Notes: generated by a model not told the origin, from the sequence alone. 64,000 nt of DNA from Psychroserpens sp. SPM9 (GCF_025153525.1 NZ_JANZNR010000002.1:124001-188000), one strand, 5' to 3'. Positions 25,312 through 34,135 are shown, numbered from the stretch's first letter. Made by a program: numbers and translations.

Positions 25312-25383
25312 AGCTATTAATTCTTATAGGGAGGATTAAAACAGAAGCCTTGGATTATTTTTTAATCCAGGGTTTCTTTATTT
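25312..25383 (+). ncRNA. candidate small RNA A
   Basis: The predicted transcript is about 70 nt. It begins near GCTATTAAT, contains a purine-rich GGGAGGATT, and ends in a terminator. The terminator is a 15-bp stem with two G-U pairs (25343-25357 with 25363-25377), a T5 loop, and the tail TTATTT. There is no start codon followed by a useful reading frame. The 5' end shares GCTATTAAT with RNA B at the same distance from the promoter box. Confidence 0.5.
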
Positions 25384-25414
25384 AGAGCCTCAACCCCTTC
25401 AAAAAAGTAAAAAA

Positions 25415-25462
25415 ATACGTAGAACTACGTATTGTTTACTATACAATTATTACCGAAGTTTG
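25415..25462 (+). promoter_or_regulatory. operator-promoter module B
   Basis: The same 18-nt palindrome (25415-25432; extendable to 20 nt here) is followed by TTG (25432-25434), 20 bp and GAAGTTTG (25455-25462). The sequences between the boxes differ from module A, while palindrome and spacing are conserved. Confidence 0.75.
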
Positions 25463-25465
25463 TAA

Positions 25466-25536
25466 CGCTATTAATCAATTTCCTTTTGAAAAGAAGGATC
25501 TAAAGCTCTAGGTCATTTTGGTTTAGAGCTTTTTTT
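25466..25536 (+). ncRNA. candidate small RNA B
   Basis: The predicted transcript is about 70 nt. It starts CGCTATTAAT, has the purine-rich AGAAGGATC, and ends at a 9-bp terminator stem (AAAGCTCTA 25502-25510 with TAGAGCTTT 25524-25532) followed by a T-run. No reading frame of note is present. Confidence 0.5.
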
Positions 25537-25593
25537 AATTTTAGTCTTCTTTAACCCTCCATTTTCTTCAAAAAGTTTAATAAAAATCAAAAT

Positions 25594-25641
25594 ATACGTA
25601 GAACTACGTATTGTTTGACATGCTTATAATGCCGAATTTTA
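25594..25641 (+). promoter_or_regulatory. operator-promoter module C
   Basis: This is the third copy of the palindrome (25594-25611), with TTG (25611-25613), 20 bp and GAATTTTA (25634-25641). The -7 box is the weakest of the three (last base A). Confidence 0.7.
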
Positions 25642-25644
25642 CAT

Positions 25645-25740
25645 CAGAGTTATTAAGATTAGAGGGATTTTTTTATAGTAACTCTATTAATTAATTAGGG
25701 TATATAAGGCTCTGGGTATTCTTAGTCCCAGAGCTTTATT
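25645..25740 (+). ncRNA. candidate small RNA or leader C
   Basis: This segment contains GTTATTAAG and the purine-rich AGAGGGAT, echoing RNAs A and B. It has a 7-bp stem (AGAGTTA 25648-25654 region with TAACTCT) and a terminator-like hairpin GCTCTGGG/CCCAGAGC (25709-25716 with 25727-25734) followed by TTTATT. Read-through would reach the 36-aa peptide gene 37 nt further on, so it could be a leader or attenuator. Confidence 0.45.
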
Positions 25741-25776
25741 CAAAAGGCAGAAATTTTAATTTAAAACAATAAAAAA

Positions 25777-25887
25777 ATGGAAACGATGAAAAACAAACAA
25801 AGCTATACCAATAAGCTATTTATTGCAGGCTTAATCTTTAGTGCCATTTTAATCATATCAATTAACATTCTTGTTAATTTTTTTTAG
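25777..25887 (+). CDS. 36-aa single-helix membrane peptide
   Basis: The frame encodes 36 residues: a short charged N-terminus (METMKNKQSYTNK) and one continuous hydrophobic helix (LFIAGLIFSAILIISINIL) ending VNFF. It is preceded by an A-rich stretch typical of Bacteroidetes translation starts and followed by its own bidirectional terminator. A second in-frame ATG lies three codons in. No family is recognised. Its place after module C suggests expression under the same regulator, possibly as a small membrane-acting or kinase-modulating peptide; that role is a guess. The frame is short enough that chance cannot be fully excluded. Confidence 0.55.
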   Translation: METMKNKQSYTNKLFIAGLIFSAILIISINILVNFF

Positions 25888-25916
25888 TTATTAGTTAGTT
25901 ATTTTTTTTATTAGGG

Positions 25917-25953
25917 AAAAAAGCCCAATTCAAACTTTGAATTGGGCTTTTTT
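25917..25953. terminator. bidirectional terminator between the peptide gene and odhB
   Basis: AAGCCCAATTCAA is mirrored by TTGAATTGGGCTT (25921-25949, tight loop), with an A-run on the left and a T-run on the right. It therefore serves both converging units. Confidence 0.85.
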
Positions 25954-25977
25954 ATAATTGTTAAACAATGTTTAAGC

Positions 25978-27246
25978 TTACATTTCTAAAGCTTTCTTCA
26001 CATCATTATTCATTAATAACTCTTCAGGGTTTTCAAGTGCTTCTTTAACTGCGACTAAGAATCCAACAGATTCTTTCCCATCAATAATTCTATGATCATA
26101 AGATAAGGCCACATACATGATTGGTCTAATCTCTACTTTTCCGTCAATTGCAACTGGACGCTCAACAATATTATGCATTCCTAAGATTCCGCTTTGTGGC
26201 GGATTGATAATTGGAGTCGATAACATACTTCCAAATACACCTCCATTAGAAATGGTAAAGGTTCCTCCTGTCATTTCATCAACAGTTATTTGTCCGTCAC
26301 GAGCACGAATCGCCAAACGTTTTACTTCAGATTCAACGCCTCTAAAACTTAAATTTTCAGCATTTCTAATTACTGGGACCATTAATCCTTTAGGACCAGA
26401 TACTGCTATAGAAATATCAACAAAGTCATAGCTCAACATTTCTTTGCCATCAATCATTGAATTTACGGCAGGATATAATTTTAATGCACGAACTACAGCT
26501 AATGTAAAGAAACTCATAAACCCAAGACCAACGCCATGTTTCGCTTTAAAGTCTTCTTTATATTGTTTACGTAATTCAAAAATAGGCGACATATCAACTT
26601 CGTTAAACGTCGTTAACATGGCAGTTGTGTTTTTTGCTTCAACCAAACGCTCGGCTACCTTACGACGTAACATAGACATTTTGCTTCTCGATGTCCCTCG
26701 GTTTCCACCTGTTGGTGTTCCCATTGAAGGTACAGCATTCACAGCGTCATCTTTAGTAATTCGTCCGTCCCTTCCTGTTCCCGAAACTGAAGAAGACTCG
26801 ATGCCTTTTTCGTCTAATATCTTTTTAGCTGCCGGACTCGCAACACCTGAAGCGTAGGTGTCTTTTGCTGGGTTTGGTGCCTTTTCATGGTTCGATGAAT
26901 TAGGTGTCGCTTTTTGATCTTTAGCTAAATCCTTTTCAGCATTGGTATTACCACCTTCATCGCCTCCACCATAAGTAGCTGGTGCATCGTCTCCACCTTC
27001 AGGTTTAGTTGCACTTGTATCAATTAAGCATACAATTGCTCCAACCTCAACAGCATCACCTTCTTCAGCTTTAAGAGTAATCGTTCCGCTTGCTTCAGCA
27101 GGTAATTCTAATGTAGCTTTATCACTATCGACTTCAGCAATGGCTTGATCTTTTTCAACATAATCGCCATCGGCAACTAGCCATTCTGCAATTTCTACTT
27201 CTGTGATTGATTCTCCTGGAGAAGGAACTTTCATTTCTAAAATCAT
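25978..27246 (-). CDS. odhB: 2-oxoglutarate dehydrogenase E2 (dihydrolipoyllysine succinyltransferase)
   Basis: This 422-aa protein has the three E2 parts in order: a lipoyl domain (1-80, with the lipoylated Lys in [10 protein letters not shown]), a peripheral-subunit binding domain (about 135-175, [12 protein letters not shown]...[12 protein letters not shown]), and the acyltransferase core with the catalytic His in SYDHRIIDG near 380. The linker between them is Gly/Asn/Pro-rich and flexible. It transfers succinyl groups to CoA in the TCA cycle. It follows odhA by 48 bp on the same strand, so E1 and E2 form one operon; E3 is not in the window. Confidence 0.95.
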   Translation of the reverse strand: MILEMKVPSPGESITEVEIAEWLVADGDYVEKDQAIAEVDSDKATLELPAEASGTITLKAEEGDAVEVGAIVCLIDTSATKPEGGDDAPATYGGGDEGGNTNAEKDLAKDQKATPNSSNHEKAPNPAKDTYASGVASPAAKKILDEKGIESSSVSGTGRDGRITKDDAVNAVPSMGTPTGGNRGTSRSKMSMLRRKVAERLVEAKNTTAMLTTFNEVDMSPIFELRKQYKEDFKAKHGVGLGFMSFFTLAVVRALKLYPAVNSMIDGKEMLSYDFVDISIAVSGPKGLMVPVIRNAENLSFRGVESEVKRLAIRARDGQITVDEMTGGTFTISNGGVFGSMLSTPIINPPQSGILGMHNIVERPVAIDGKVEIRPIMYVALSYDHRIIDGKESVGFLVAVKEALENPEELLMNNDVKKALEM

Positions 27247-27294
27247 CGTTCTATAATTTTATTTTAAGCGTTTGTATCAGTTTATATTTGTAAT

Positions 27295-30051
27295 CTAACG
27301 TTGGTTGTTTTTGGTTTTATCAAAGACATAATCTATGACCTCTAGGTGACGTTTTTTAGAACGCACACTACTTCCTGCTGCTGGCGCTCCGTATGGCCTA
27401 CGCGTAGCTGCTCTAAATGATTTTGCCTCATCTAAGTGCATTAAGATATGCCCATAAGCTCCCATGTTTCTTGGTTCTTCTTGAGCCCAAACTAAATCTT
27501 CAGCATTGTTGTATTTCGCAATCGCATCTTTAATTTGCTGTTCTGGTAACGGGAATAATTGTTCTATTCTTACCAATGCTACATCGTCTCTTTTAATCTC
27601 TTCACGTCGCTCTAATAAGTCGTAATAGAATTTACCTGTAACAAATACTAAAGTCTTAACCTTATCTGCCTTAACCGAAGCATCGTCAATAACCATTCGG
27701 AAGCTTCCATTTGCAAATTCATCTACAGTAGAAACCACTAAAGGATGGCGCAACAAACTCTTTGGCGTAAAGACGATTAAAGGCTTTCTAAATTCGGCCT
27801 TCATTTGTTTACGTAATAAATGGTACATGTTTGCAGGTGTTGTACAATCCATCACAAACATATTATCTTTAGCACATAATTGTAAGTAACGCTCCATACG
27901 ACCTGAAGAATGCTCAGCACCTTGACCTTCATAACCATGTGGTAACAACATGACCAAACCATTTTGAAGTTTCCATTTATCTTCAGCTGCTGAAATGTAC
28001 TGATCTAACATGATCTGAGCACCATTACTGAAATCGCCAAATTGAGCTTCCCAGATAACCAGTGTTTTCGGACTTGCCATAGCATATCCATAATCAAATC
28101 CTACGACGCCATATTCTGAAAGCAATGAATTATAGATAAAAAATCGCCCTTGTTTATCACTGATTTGATTAAGCAATAAAATTTCTTCTTCGCTATCTTC
28201 AACTTTGACCACAGCATGACGATGAGAAAATGTTCCACGCTCTACATCCTGACCCGAAATACGAACATCGTAACCTTCTTCTAATAAAGTTCCGTAAGCT
28301 AAATGCTCAGCCATGGCCCAATCAAGCTTGTCCTCGTCAAACATGGTTTGGCGAGATTGTACTAAACGTTCAATTTTTCGGATAAATTTTTTGTCTTCCG
28401 GTAAGTTTGAAATCACTTTTGTGATTTTAGCCAAACCTTCTTTAGGATAAGTCGTATCAACAGCCTGAAGCATTTTATCTTCAATAACGGTTTGATAATT
28501 CACCCATTCATCTTGCATAAATGGTGTGATAACTGTTTTATCTATTTTACGGGAATCTTCGAGATTCTCTTCCAGTTTGTCTTTGTATTCTTTTTCTAAT
28601 TGCGACACAAAATCTTTATCAATAACACCTTCAGCTAATAACTTTTCAGCGTAGATATCCCTTGGGTTTTTATGTTTTGAAATCGCTTTGTATAATTTTG
28701 GTTGCGTAAAACGCGGTTCGTCGCCTTCGTTATGACCATATTTTCTATAACCTAATAAATCGATAAAAACATCGCGCTTAAACTTCATTCTAAAATGGAG
28801 CGCAAATAGCATGGCATGAACCACAGCTTCCGCATCATCGGCATTAACGTGTAAAACTGGCGACAAGGTCACTTTACCAACATCTGTACAGTAAGTACTT
28901 GATCGTCCATCGAGATAATTCGTTGTAAATCCGATTTGATTATTAACCACTATATGTATGGTTCCGTTGGTTTTATAGCCATCTAACTTAGCCATTTGAA
29001 CAACTTCATAAACCAAGCCTTGACCAGAAATTGCAGCATCTCCATGCACTACAATTGGTAGTACTTGCGATGGATTATCAGGATATTTATCGTCTTGTTT
29101 TGCTCTTACAATACCTTCAACAACAGCACCAACGGTTTCAAGGTGTGACGGGTTTGGAGCGATATTCAGATTAATTTCTTTTCCGTTATCACTCACACGA
29201 TTGCTCGTCCAACCTAAATGGTATTTTACATCACCATCAAACACTTCTTGCTCGTAATCTTTTCCGTCAAATTCACTAAAAATGTCTTTAGCAGATTTTC
29301 CGAAGATATTCGTTAAAGTACTTAAACGACCACGATGTGCCATTCCCATAACAAACTCTTTAACACCATGAACAGAGGCATTTTCAATAAGCGAATCTAA
29401 TGCAGGAATCAACGATTCATTTCCTTCTAAAGAAAATCGTTTTTGCCCAACGTATTTGGTATGTAGAAAACTTTCAAATGAAACAGCTTCATTTAGTTTT
29501 TTGAGAATATGTTTCTTTTGTTCCGCAGAAAATTGCGGTTGATTATCATTAATATTCAACTTGTCTTGAATCCATTGAATCTCTGAAGGGTTTCTAATAT
29601 ACATATATTCAACACCAATAGAGTCACAATAAATACTTTCTAAATGTCTAACGATCTCGCTTAAAGTCTGCTTACCAATTCCTAAGATTTCTCCAGCATT
29701 AAATTTGGTATCTAAATCTGCTTTAGACAATCCGAAATTTTCAAGAGCTAAGGTTGGTTCGTATTTTCTACGATCTCGAACAGGATTTGTTTTGGTAAAT
29801 AAATGACCACGGCTTCTATAGCCATCAATCAATTTTACAACCTGAAATTCTTTTTGTACGTGCTCCGGAATTTGAGTTGAAACCCCTTCAACAAGGTTTT
29901 CGTCCATACCGTAACTCTCACTACCAAAATCGTAACCTTGAAAAAAGGCTCTCCAACTTGGTTCTACTGAATCAGGATTTTTTAGGTATTGTTCGTATAA
30001 ATCAGCAAAGTATGCTGTATGTGCTGCGTTTAAAAAGGAATATTTATCCAT
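27295..30051 (-). CDS. odhA: 2-oxoglutarate dehydrogenase E1 component
   Basis: This 918-aa thiamine-diphosphate enzyme matches SucA/OdhA E1: an N-terminal E2-binding segment (YFADLYEQYLKNPDSVEPSWRAFF), HRGRLSTLTNIFGKS, the ThDP site with GDAAISGQG and a following NNQIGFTT, and the transketolase-like half with LPHGYEGQGAEHSSGRMERYLQLCA. It decarboxylates 2-oxoglutarate in the TCA cycle. Length is normal. It is the first gene of the odhAB unit. A TAttTTTG box (30098-30091) lies about 40 nt upstream of the ATG. Confidence 0.96.
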   Translation of the reverse strand: MDKYSFLNAAHTAYFADLYEQYLKNPDSVEPSWRAFFQGYDFGSESYGMDENLVEGVSTQIPEHVQKEFQVVKLIDGYRSRGHLFTKTNPVRDRRKYEPTLALENFGLSKADLDTKFNAGEILGIGKQTLSEIVRHLESIYCDSIGVEYMYIRNPSEIQWIQDKLNINDNQPQFSAEQKKHILKKLNEAVSFESFLHTKYVGQKRFSLEGNESLIPALDSLIENASVHGVKEFVMGMAHRGRLSTLTNIFGKSAKDIFSEFDGKDYEQEVFDGDVKYHLGWTSNRVSDNGKEINLNIAPNPSHLETVGAVVEGIVRAKQDDKYPDNPSQVLPIVVHGDAAISGQGLVYEVVQMAKLDGYKTNGTIHIVVNNQIGFTTNYLDGRSSTYCTDVGKVTLSPVLHVNADDAEAVVHAMLFALHFRMKFKRDVFIDLLGYRKYGHNEGDEPRFTQPKLYKAISKHKNPRDIYAEKLLAEGVIDKDFVSQLEKEYKDKLEENLEDSRKIDKTVITPFMQDEWVNYQTVIEDKMLQAVDTTYPKEGLAKITKVISNLPEDKKFIRKIERLVQSRQTMFDEDKLDWAMAEHLAYGTLLEEGYDVRISGQDVERGTFSHRHAVVKVEDSEEEILLLNQISDKQGRFFIYNSLLSEYGVVGFDYGYAMASPKTLVIWEAQFGDFSNGAQIMLDQYISAAEDKWKLQNGLVMLLPHGYEGQGAEHSSGRMERYLQLCAKDNMFVMDCTTPANMYHLLRKQMKAEFRKPLIVFTPKSLLRHPLVVSTVDEFANGSFRMVIDDASVKADKVKTLVFVTGKFYYDLLERREEIKRDDVALVRIEQLFPLPEQQIKDAIAKYNNAEDLVWAQEEPRNMGAYGHILMHLDEAKSFRAATRRPYGAPAAGSSVRSKKRHLEVIDYVFDKTKNNQR

Positions 30052-30190
30052 TATTGGGTGTCAGTCGTTTTCGCTTCAACAAAATTTAAACAAAAATACA
30101 ACAATTACTAAAAATAGGTGCGTTTTTGATATATTTATGAATGTAATTTAACGCAAATTTTGGATTATGAACTTTTCTGAACTTTTAAAA

Positions 30191-30706
30191 ATGAAAACCT
30201 TAGTTTTTACACTTGTTTTTATCAATTTTTCAAACATTGCTTTTTCTCAAAATCAAAATTCAGACCGACAAACTAATTTTTGGGACCATGTACGTTTTGG
30301 AGGTGGTATTGGCTTGAGTTTTGGAGACGGATTTTTTAGTGGCACATTAGCGCCAAGTGCGATTTATCAGTTTAATTCTGATTTTGCTTTAGGGCTTGGG
30401 CTTAATGGCACTTATAACAAACAAAAACATGTTTTTAAATCGACCATATTTGGAGCCAGTGTGATTGGTTTGTACAATCCCATTCCTGAACTGCAATTAT
30501 CGGGTGAATTTGAAGAATTAAATGTTAACCGAAGGTTTGACGACTCGGCTTTTGAAGATCAAAATTACTGGTATCCAGCACTTTTTGCAGGTATTGGTTA
30601 TCGCAGTAATAATGTAACATTCGGCATTAGATATGATGTGTTATACGATAGAGAAAAAAGTATTTATGCCGATCCTTGGATGCCTTTTGTTAGAGTATAT
30701 TTCTAG
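30191..30706 (+). CDS. small outer-membrane beta-barrel protein
   Basis: After a signal peptide (MKTLVFTLVFINFSNIAFSQ) this protein has eight or so amphipathic strands rich in Gly and aromatic residues (RFGGGIGLSFGDG, LGLGLNGTYNKQ, ALFAGIGYRSNN) and ends PFVRVYF, with the terminal Phe typical of barrel proteins. The ATG at 30191 (171 aa) is preferred over the one eight codons upstream (30167) because the signal peptide begins here. Function is unknown. Its nearness to odhA invites a metabolic label, but nothing in the sequence supports an enzyme. It is convergent with the 118-aa gene (5-bp gap). Confidence 0.75.
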   Translation: MKTLVFTLVFINFSNIAFSQNQNSDRQTNFWDHVRFGGGIGLSFGDGFFSGTLAPSAIYQFNSDFALGLGLNGTYNKQKHVFKSTIFGASVIGLYNPIPELQLSGEFEELNVNRRFDDSAFEDQNYWYPALFAGIGYRSNNVTFGIRYDVLYDREKSIYADPWMPFVRVYF

Positions 30707-30711
30707 TATCT

Positions 30712-31068
30712 TTAACGTCTATAGTGATTTTTAAACCATACTTTTTGCCAGGCACGTTGAAGTACTAAAAAAGTAACGTCTTCAGATAGTTTTAAAGTAT
30801 CGCTTCCGTCTAAAGCTTTAATTTTCGCCTCAGAAACATCAACGATATATAACAGATTGAGGTAATCTGCAAATTTCTCTTGAATAAGCTTATAGATAAC
30901 TTCATGTAAAAGGTATTTTAAGCTCGAAGGCAATATATTAACTTCAAAATCCAGATCGATATTAGCCAAGAGAAAATCTTTATTAACCTGATTAATAAGG
31001 GCTTCATAAAGATCTAATTGTTCAGCTTCAGTAATTAAATCTGAAAAGGTTGTAGGTAATTTAGACAC
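30712..31068 (-). CDS. uncharacterised 118-aa protein coupled to polyprenyl synthetase
   Basis: A small, soluble, mostly helical protein with no signal peptide, membrane helix or recognisable motif. It is rich in Leu and Lys and ends in a basic stretch (WQKVWFKNHYRR). Its start overlaps the end of the polyprenyl synthetase gene by 8 bp, so the two are translationally coupled. A link to isoprenoid synthesis is suggested only by this position. I do not recognise the family; the coding frame itself is well supported by the tight packing. Confidence 0.72.
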   Translation of the reverse strand: MSKLPTTFSDLITEAEQLDLYEALINQVNKDFLLANIDLDFEVNILPSSLKYLLHEVIYKLIQEKFADYLNLLYIVDVSEAKIKALDGSDTLKLSEDVTFLVLQRAWQKVWFKNHYRR

Positions 31069-32035
31069 TTCTATTCATTAAATTATTTCCAAATGTTTTC
31101 AGGATTGCTTTATTGGCTTCGGAAATTTTTAAGGTCTCTAATACTGAAAACGCTTTTTGCGTATAATCTTCAATTGCTTTCTTAGTGGCTGCTGCCGAAC
31201 CACTGGAAACAAACAGTTGCTTTACGGTCTCTATTTTATCGGAAGCATCTGTAGGATTTACACCATATAAATGCTCCAGTTGCCGTTGATCTGAAGCCTC
31301 CGAAAACTCAAGTGCTTTTAAATATAAATAGGTTTTTTTGTTTTCTATAATATCACCTCCTACTTGTTTTCCGAAGGTTTTTGGATCTCCAAACACATCT
31401 AAATAATCATCTTGTAATTGAAAAGCAATACCTAAGTTTTTTCCGAAGTCATAAATAGCATTTTGACAAGCCACAGAAGCTTCGGCGACAATAGCACCCA
31501 TTTTCATAGCAGCACCAACCAGTACCGCTGTTTTATATTCTATCATTTTTAAGTACTCGACAATAGTCACATCATCGCGGGTTTCAAAATCTACGTCGTA
31601 TTGTTGTCCTTCACAGACTTCTAATGCCGTTTTACTAAATAATTTGGCTAAATCCTGAAATACCTTAGGCTCATAATTTTCAAATAATTGATAAGCCATA
31701 ATGAGCATGGCGTCTCCAGAAAGAATCCCAGTGTTAACATCCCATTTTTCATGCACTGTTGTTTTTCCTCGTCGCAATGGCGCATCATCCATAATATCAT
31801 CATGCACTAACGAAAAATTATGAAACACCTCAACGCTTAAGGCTGCATCTAGGGCTTTTTGGTAATTGCATTCAAAAATTTCGGCAGTCATCAAAGTTAA
31901 AATTGGTCTTAATCGCTTACCGCCAAGTTGTAAAATATAATGAATGGGTTCGTAAAGTGTTGAAGGTTCTTTCGGACTCACAAAAGTCTCCAGATGTTTA
32001 ACAAACGCCTCTTGATAAGATGAAATATGTTGCAT
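31061..32035 (-). CDS. polyprenyl (farnesyl/geranylgeranyl-type) diphosphate synthase
   Basis: This 324-aa trans-prenyltransferase has both Asp-rich motifs: SLVHDDIMDDAPLRRGKTTVH (first, with chain-length region just before it) and LAFQLQDDYLDVFGD (second), plus GGKRLRPIL near the N-terminus. It condenses isopentenyl diphosphate with allylic diphosphates; product length cannot be read with certainty. The start at 32035 (MQHISSYQEAF) is preferred over an ATG nine codons upstream, because a TAttTTTG promoter box (32047-32040) with GTTG 19 bp further up lies within that extension. The resulting mRNA would be nearly leaderless. The gene overlaps the next one by 8 bp. Confidence 0.93.
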   Translation of the reverse strand: MQHISSYQEAFVKHLETFVSPKEPSTLYEPIHYILQLGGKRLRPILTLMTAEIFECNYQKALDAALSVEVFHNFSLVHDDIMDDAPLRRGKTTVHEKWDVNTGILSGDAMLIMAYQLFENYEPKVFQDLAKLFSKTALEVCEGQQYDVDFETRDDVTIVEYLKMIEYKTAVLVGAAMKMGAIVAEASVACQNAIYDFGKNLGIAFQLQDDYLDVFGDPKTFGKQVGGDIIENKKTYLYLKALEFSEASDQRQLEHLYGVNPTDASDKIETVKQLFVSSGSAAATKKAIEDYTQKAFSVLETLKISEANKAILKTFGNNLMNRSV

Positions 32036-32039
32036 TGCA

Positions 32040-32070
32040 CAAAAATAATGCAAATGCATCAACCTACAAC
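32040..32070 (-). promoter_or_regulatory. promoter of the polyprenyl synthetase gene, near-leaderless
   Basis: GTTG (32070-32067), 19 bp, TATTTTTG (32047-32040), then four bases and the ATG. The spacing is exactly the Bacteroidetes consensus. Confidence 0.6.
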
Positions 32071-32118
32071 TACACTTTAACGCAATGTTAAAAAAAGTTT
32101 AAAACTTTGGAAACTTTT

Positions 32119-32149
32119 TTTGTTTTTAAAGTTTCCTCACCTATCTTTG
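32119..32149 (+). promoter_or_regulatory. promoter of the TetR-TolC-RND efflux operon
   Basis: TTTG (32119-32122), exactly 19 bp, TATCTTTG (32142-32149): a full consensus match. It lies inside the longer reading frame that would begin at 32120, so the TetR start is the ATG at 32159. Confidence 0.7.
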
Positions 32150-32158
32150 CGCTTCATT

Positions 32159-32764
32159 ATGAGAGAAAAAATTATACATAAGTCGGTAGATTTGTTTTTA
32201 ACCTTAGGATTTAAAAGTGTTACAATGGATGATATTGCCAATGAAATGGGCATTTCAAAAAAAACCATATATGTGCACTTTCCTAATAAAACTAAATTAG
32301 TAGAAGCCACGACACTACATATTTTTGAAACCATTTCGCATGGGATAGACTGTATATGTGAATTAAAAAAGAACCCTATCGAAGAGGTTTATGACATCAA
32401 GCAGTTTATAATGGAGCATTTAAAAAATGAAAAAACCTCACCTCAATACCAGTTACAAAAATATTATCCCAAGATTTTTGCATCACTAAAATCAAAGCAG
32501 TTTGAAGTCATGCAAGGTTGTGTTACCGAAAATTTAAAACGTGGGATGGAGCTAGGACTTTATAGAAAAGATTTAAATATTGATTTTATTTCCAGGATTT
32601 ATTTCTATGGCATGGTGTCTCTTAAAGACCACGAATTATTTCCATTAAAAACATTTTCTATGAATGCCTTGATGGAATATTATTTAGAATATCATTTAAG
32701 AGGCATTTGCACACCAGAAGGTATTAAAACACTAACTGAATTATTAAACATCAATCAAAATTAG
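32159..32764 (+). CDS. TetR/AcrR family transcriptional regulator
   Basis: This 201-aa protein has an N-terminal TetR helix-turn-helix (about 8-50: FLTLGFKSVTMDDIANEMGISKKTIYVHFPNKTKLV, typical spacing and the TIYxHF recognition end) and a helical ligand-binding C-terminal domain. It is the first gene of an operon with TolC, adaptor and RND pump (9-bp gap to TolC), so it is probably the local repressor, responding to a pump substrate or fatty-acid-like signal. The ATG at 32159 is chosen because the consensus promoter (32119-32149) overlaps any longer start. Confidence 0.92.
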   Translation: MREKIIHKSVDLFLTLGFKSVTMDDIANEMGISKKTIYVHFPNKTKLVEATTLHIFETISHGIDCICELKKNPIEEVYDIKQFIMEHLKNEKTSPQYQLQKYYPKIFASLKSKQFEVMQGCVTENLKRGMELGLYRKDLNIDFISRIYFYGMVSLKDHELFPLKTFSMNALMEYYLEYHLRGICTPEGIKTLTELLNINQN

Positions 32765-32773
32765 AATTACAAA

Positions 32774-34117
32774 ATGAGAAAAACACTCATAGGATTAAGC
32801 ATGATTATAACTTGTATCGGATTTTCACAAGATAAACCAACAAGTTTATCGCTTCAAGAGGCGATAGATTATGCCTTAGAAAACAATCGTACAGCACTAA
32901 ATGCCGAACGTGATATCGCAGCTGCCGAAAAACAAAAATGGGAAACTATTGCGACAGGTTTGCCTCAAATTAATGCCAGTATTGATTATCAAAACTTTTT
33001 AAAACAGCAGGTTCAGGTTATTCCTGCCGAATTTTTTGGTGGTCAACAAGGTGAATTTGCCGAAGTCGTTTTTGGCACCAAACAAAGCATGACTGCTTTT
33101 GCAACTTTAAATCAGAAGATATTTGACGGTTCTTATATTGTCGGCTTGCAATCGGCTAAAGTCTTTCTGGAAATTTCTAAAAATGCTAAAGTAAAAACAG
33201 ATTTAGAAGTTCGAAAATCGGTTATTGAAGCCTACGGAAATGTGCTCTTAGCCGAAGAAAGTGTTACCATTTTAGAGCGCAATATTGAAGTTCTTGAAAA
33301 AAACCTCTTCGAGACAAATAAAATTTTTGAAAACGGTTTAGAGGAAGAAGAAAGTGTAGAACAACTTAAAATCACATTATCTGGTGTAAAAAGTAGTTTG
33401 AATAATACCAACAGACTCAAAACTTTAGCCTATCAAATGCTAAATATTACCTTGGGAATAGACGTCTATGATTCGCTAACACTTACCGATGATTTAGAAA
33501 GTTTAACCCAGCAAAACATATCTCTTGACATTTTAGAAACTGAAGCCAATCCAGAAAACACCATCGATTATCTAATTGCCGAAAATGATACTGAGTCTAA
33601 AGCCTTGCTATTAAAATTAGAAAAAAGCAAAGCCTTGCCAACACTTAACGCCTTTATTAATGGTGGTTATTCTGCTTATAGCGATGAATTTAGCTTCGCC
33701 AAGAAAAGTCAAGATTGGTTTGGTTCCTCTCTCGTTGGTGTGAGCTTAAACATTCCCATATTTACCTCCGGAATGCGTAGTGCTTCAACCCAACGCGCTC
33801 AAATTAATTATGAAAAAGCAAAAACCGAATTAACCGAAACCGAACAACGCATAAAACTTCAGATTGCTTCAGCAAAAAGTGATTACCAATTTGCGATTGA
33901 AGATTATGAAAACAAAAAAGAAAATTTAGAACTAGCTGAACGTATCGAACAAAAAAACCAAACCAAATTCTTTGAAGGTATTGGGTCTAGTTTTGAGCTA
34001 CGCCAGGCACAAACACAACTATACACAGCACAGCAGGAATTATTACAGGCGATGCTCGATGTCATCAACTCAAAAACTGCATTAGAAACTGCATTAAACA
34101 ATATATCATTAAACTAA
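32774..34117 (+). CDS. TolC family outer-membrane efflux protein
   Basis: This 447-aa protein has a signal peptide (MRKTLIGLSMIITCIGFSQ) and two repeats of the outer-membrane efflux protein fold: long amphipathic helices (AERDIAAAEKQKWETIATGLPQINA in the first; NFEKAKTEL-type and GIGSSFELRQAQTQLYTAQQELL in the second) framing beta strands. It forms a trimeric channel through the outer membrane and periplasm for the RND pump downstream. It lies 9 bp after the TetR gene and 18 bp before the adaptor gene, clearly one operon. Length is normal for the family. Confidence 0.93.
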   Translation: MRKTLIGLSMIITCIGFSQDKPTSLSLQEAIDYALENNRTALNAERDIAAAEKQKWETIATGLPQINASIDYQNFLKQQVQVIPAEFFGGQQGEFAEVVFGTKQSMTAFATLNQKIFDGSYIVGLQSAKVFLEISKNAKVKTDLEVRKSVIEAYGNVLLAEESVTILERNIEVLEKNLFETNKIFENGLEEEESVEQLKITLSGVKSSLNNTNRLKTLAYQMLNITLGIDVYDSLTLTDDLESLTQQNISLDILETEANPENTIDYLIAENDTESKALLLKLEKSKALPTLNAFINGGYSAYSDEFSFAKKSQDWFGSSLVGVSLNIPIFTSGMRSASTQRAQINYEKAKTELTETEQRIKLQIASAKSDYQFAIEDYENKKENLELAERIEQKNQTKFFEGIGSSFELRQAQTQLYTAQQELLQAMLDVINSKTALETALNNISLN

Positions 34118-34135
34118 TCAAGCATACATCAAAAC

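Noticed and set aside
25261-25611. Three palindromes considered as integrase attachment or CRISPR-type repeats
   Set aside because: Distances (154 and 179 bp) are unequal, no recombinase is near, and each palindrome has a promoter at fixed distance, which favours operator sites.
26444-26857. 137-codon open frame on the plus strand inside odhB
   Set aside because: Lies wholly antisense to conserved E2 domains and has no recognisable protein features.
30191-30706. Possible enzyme of 2-oxoglutarate metabolism because of its position beside odhA
   Set aside because: Signal peptide and barrel strands indicate an outer-membrane protein, with no catalytic motif.
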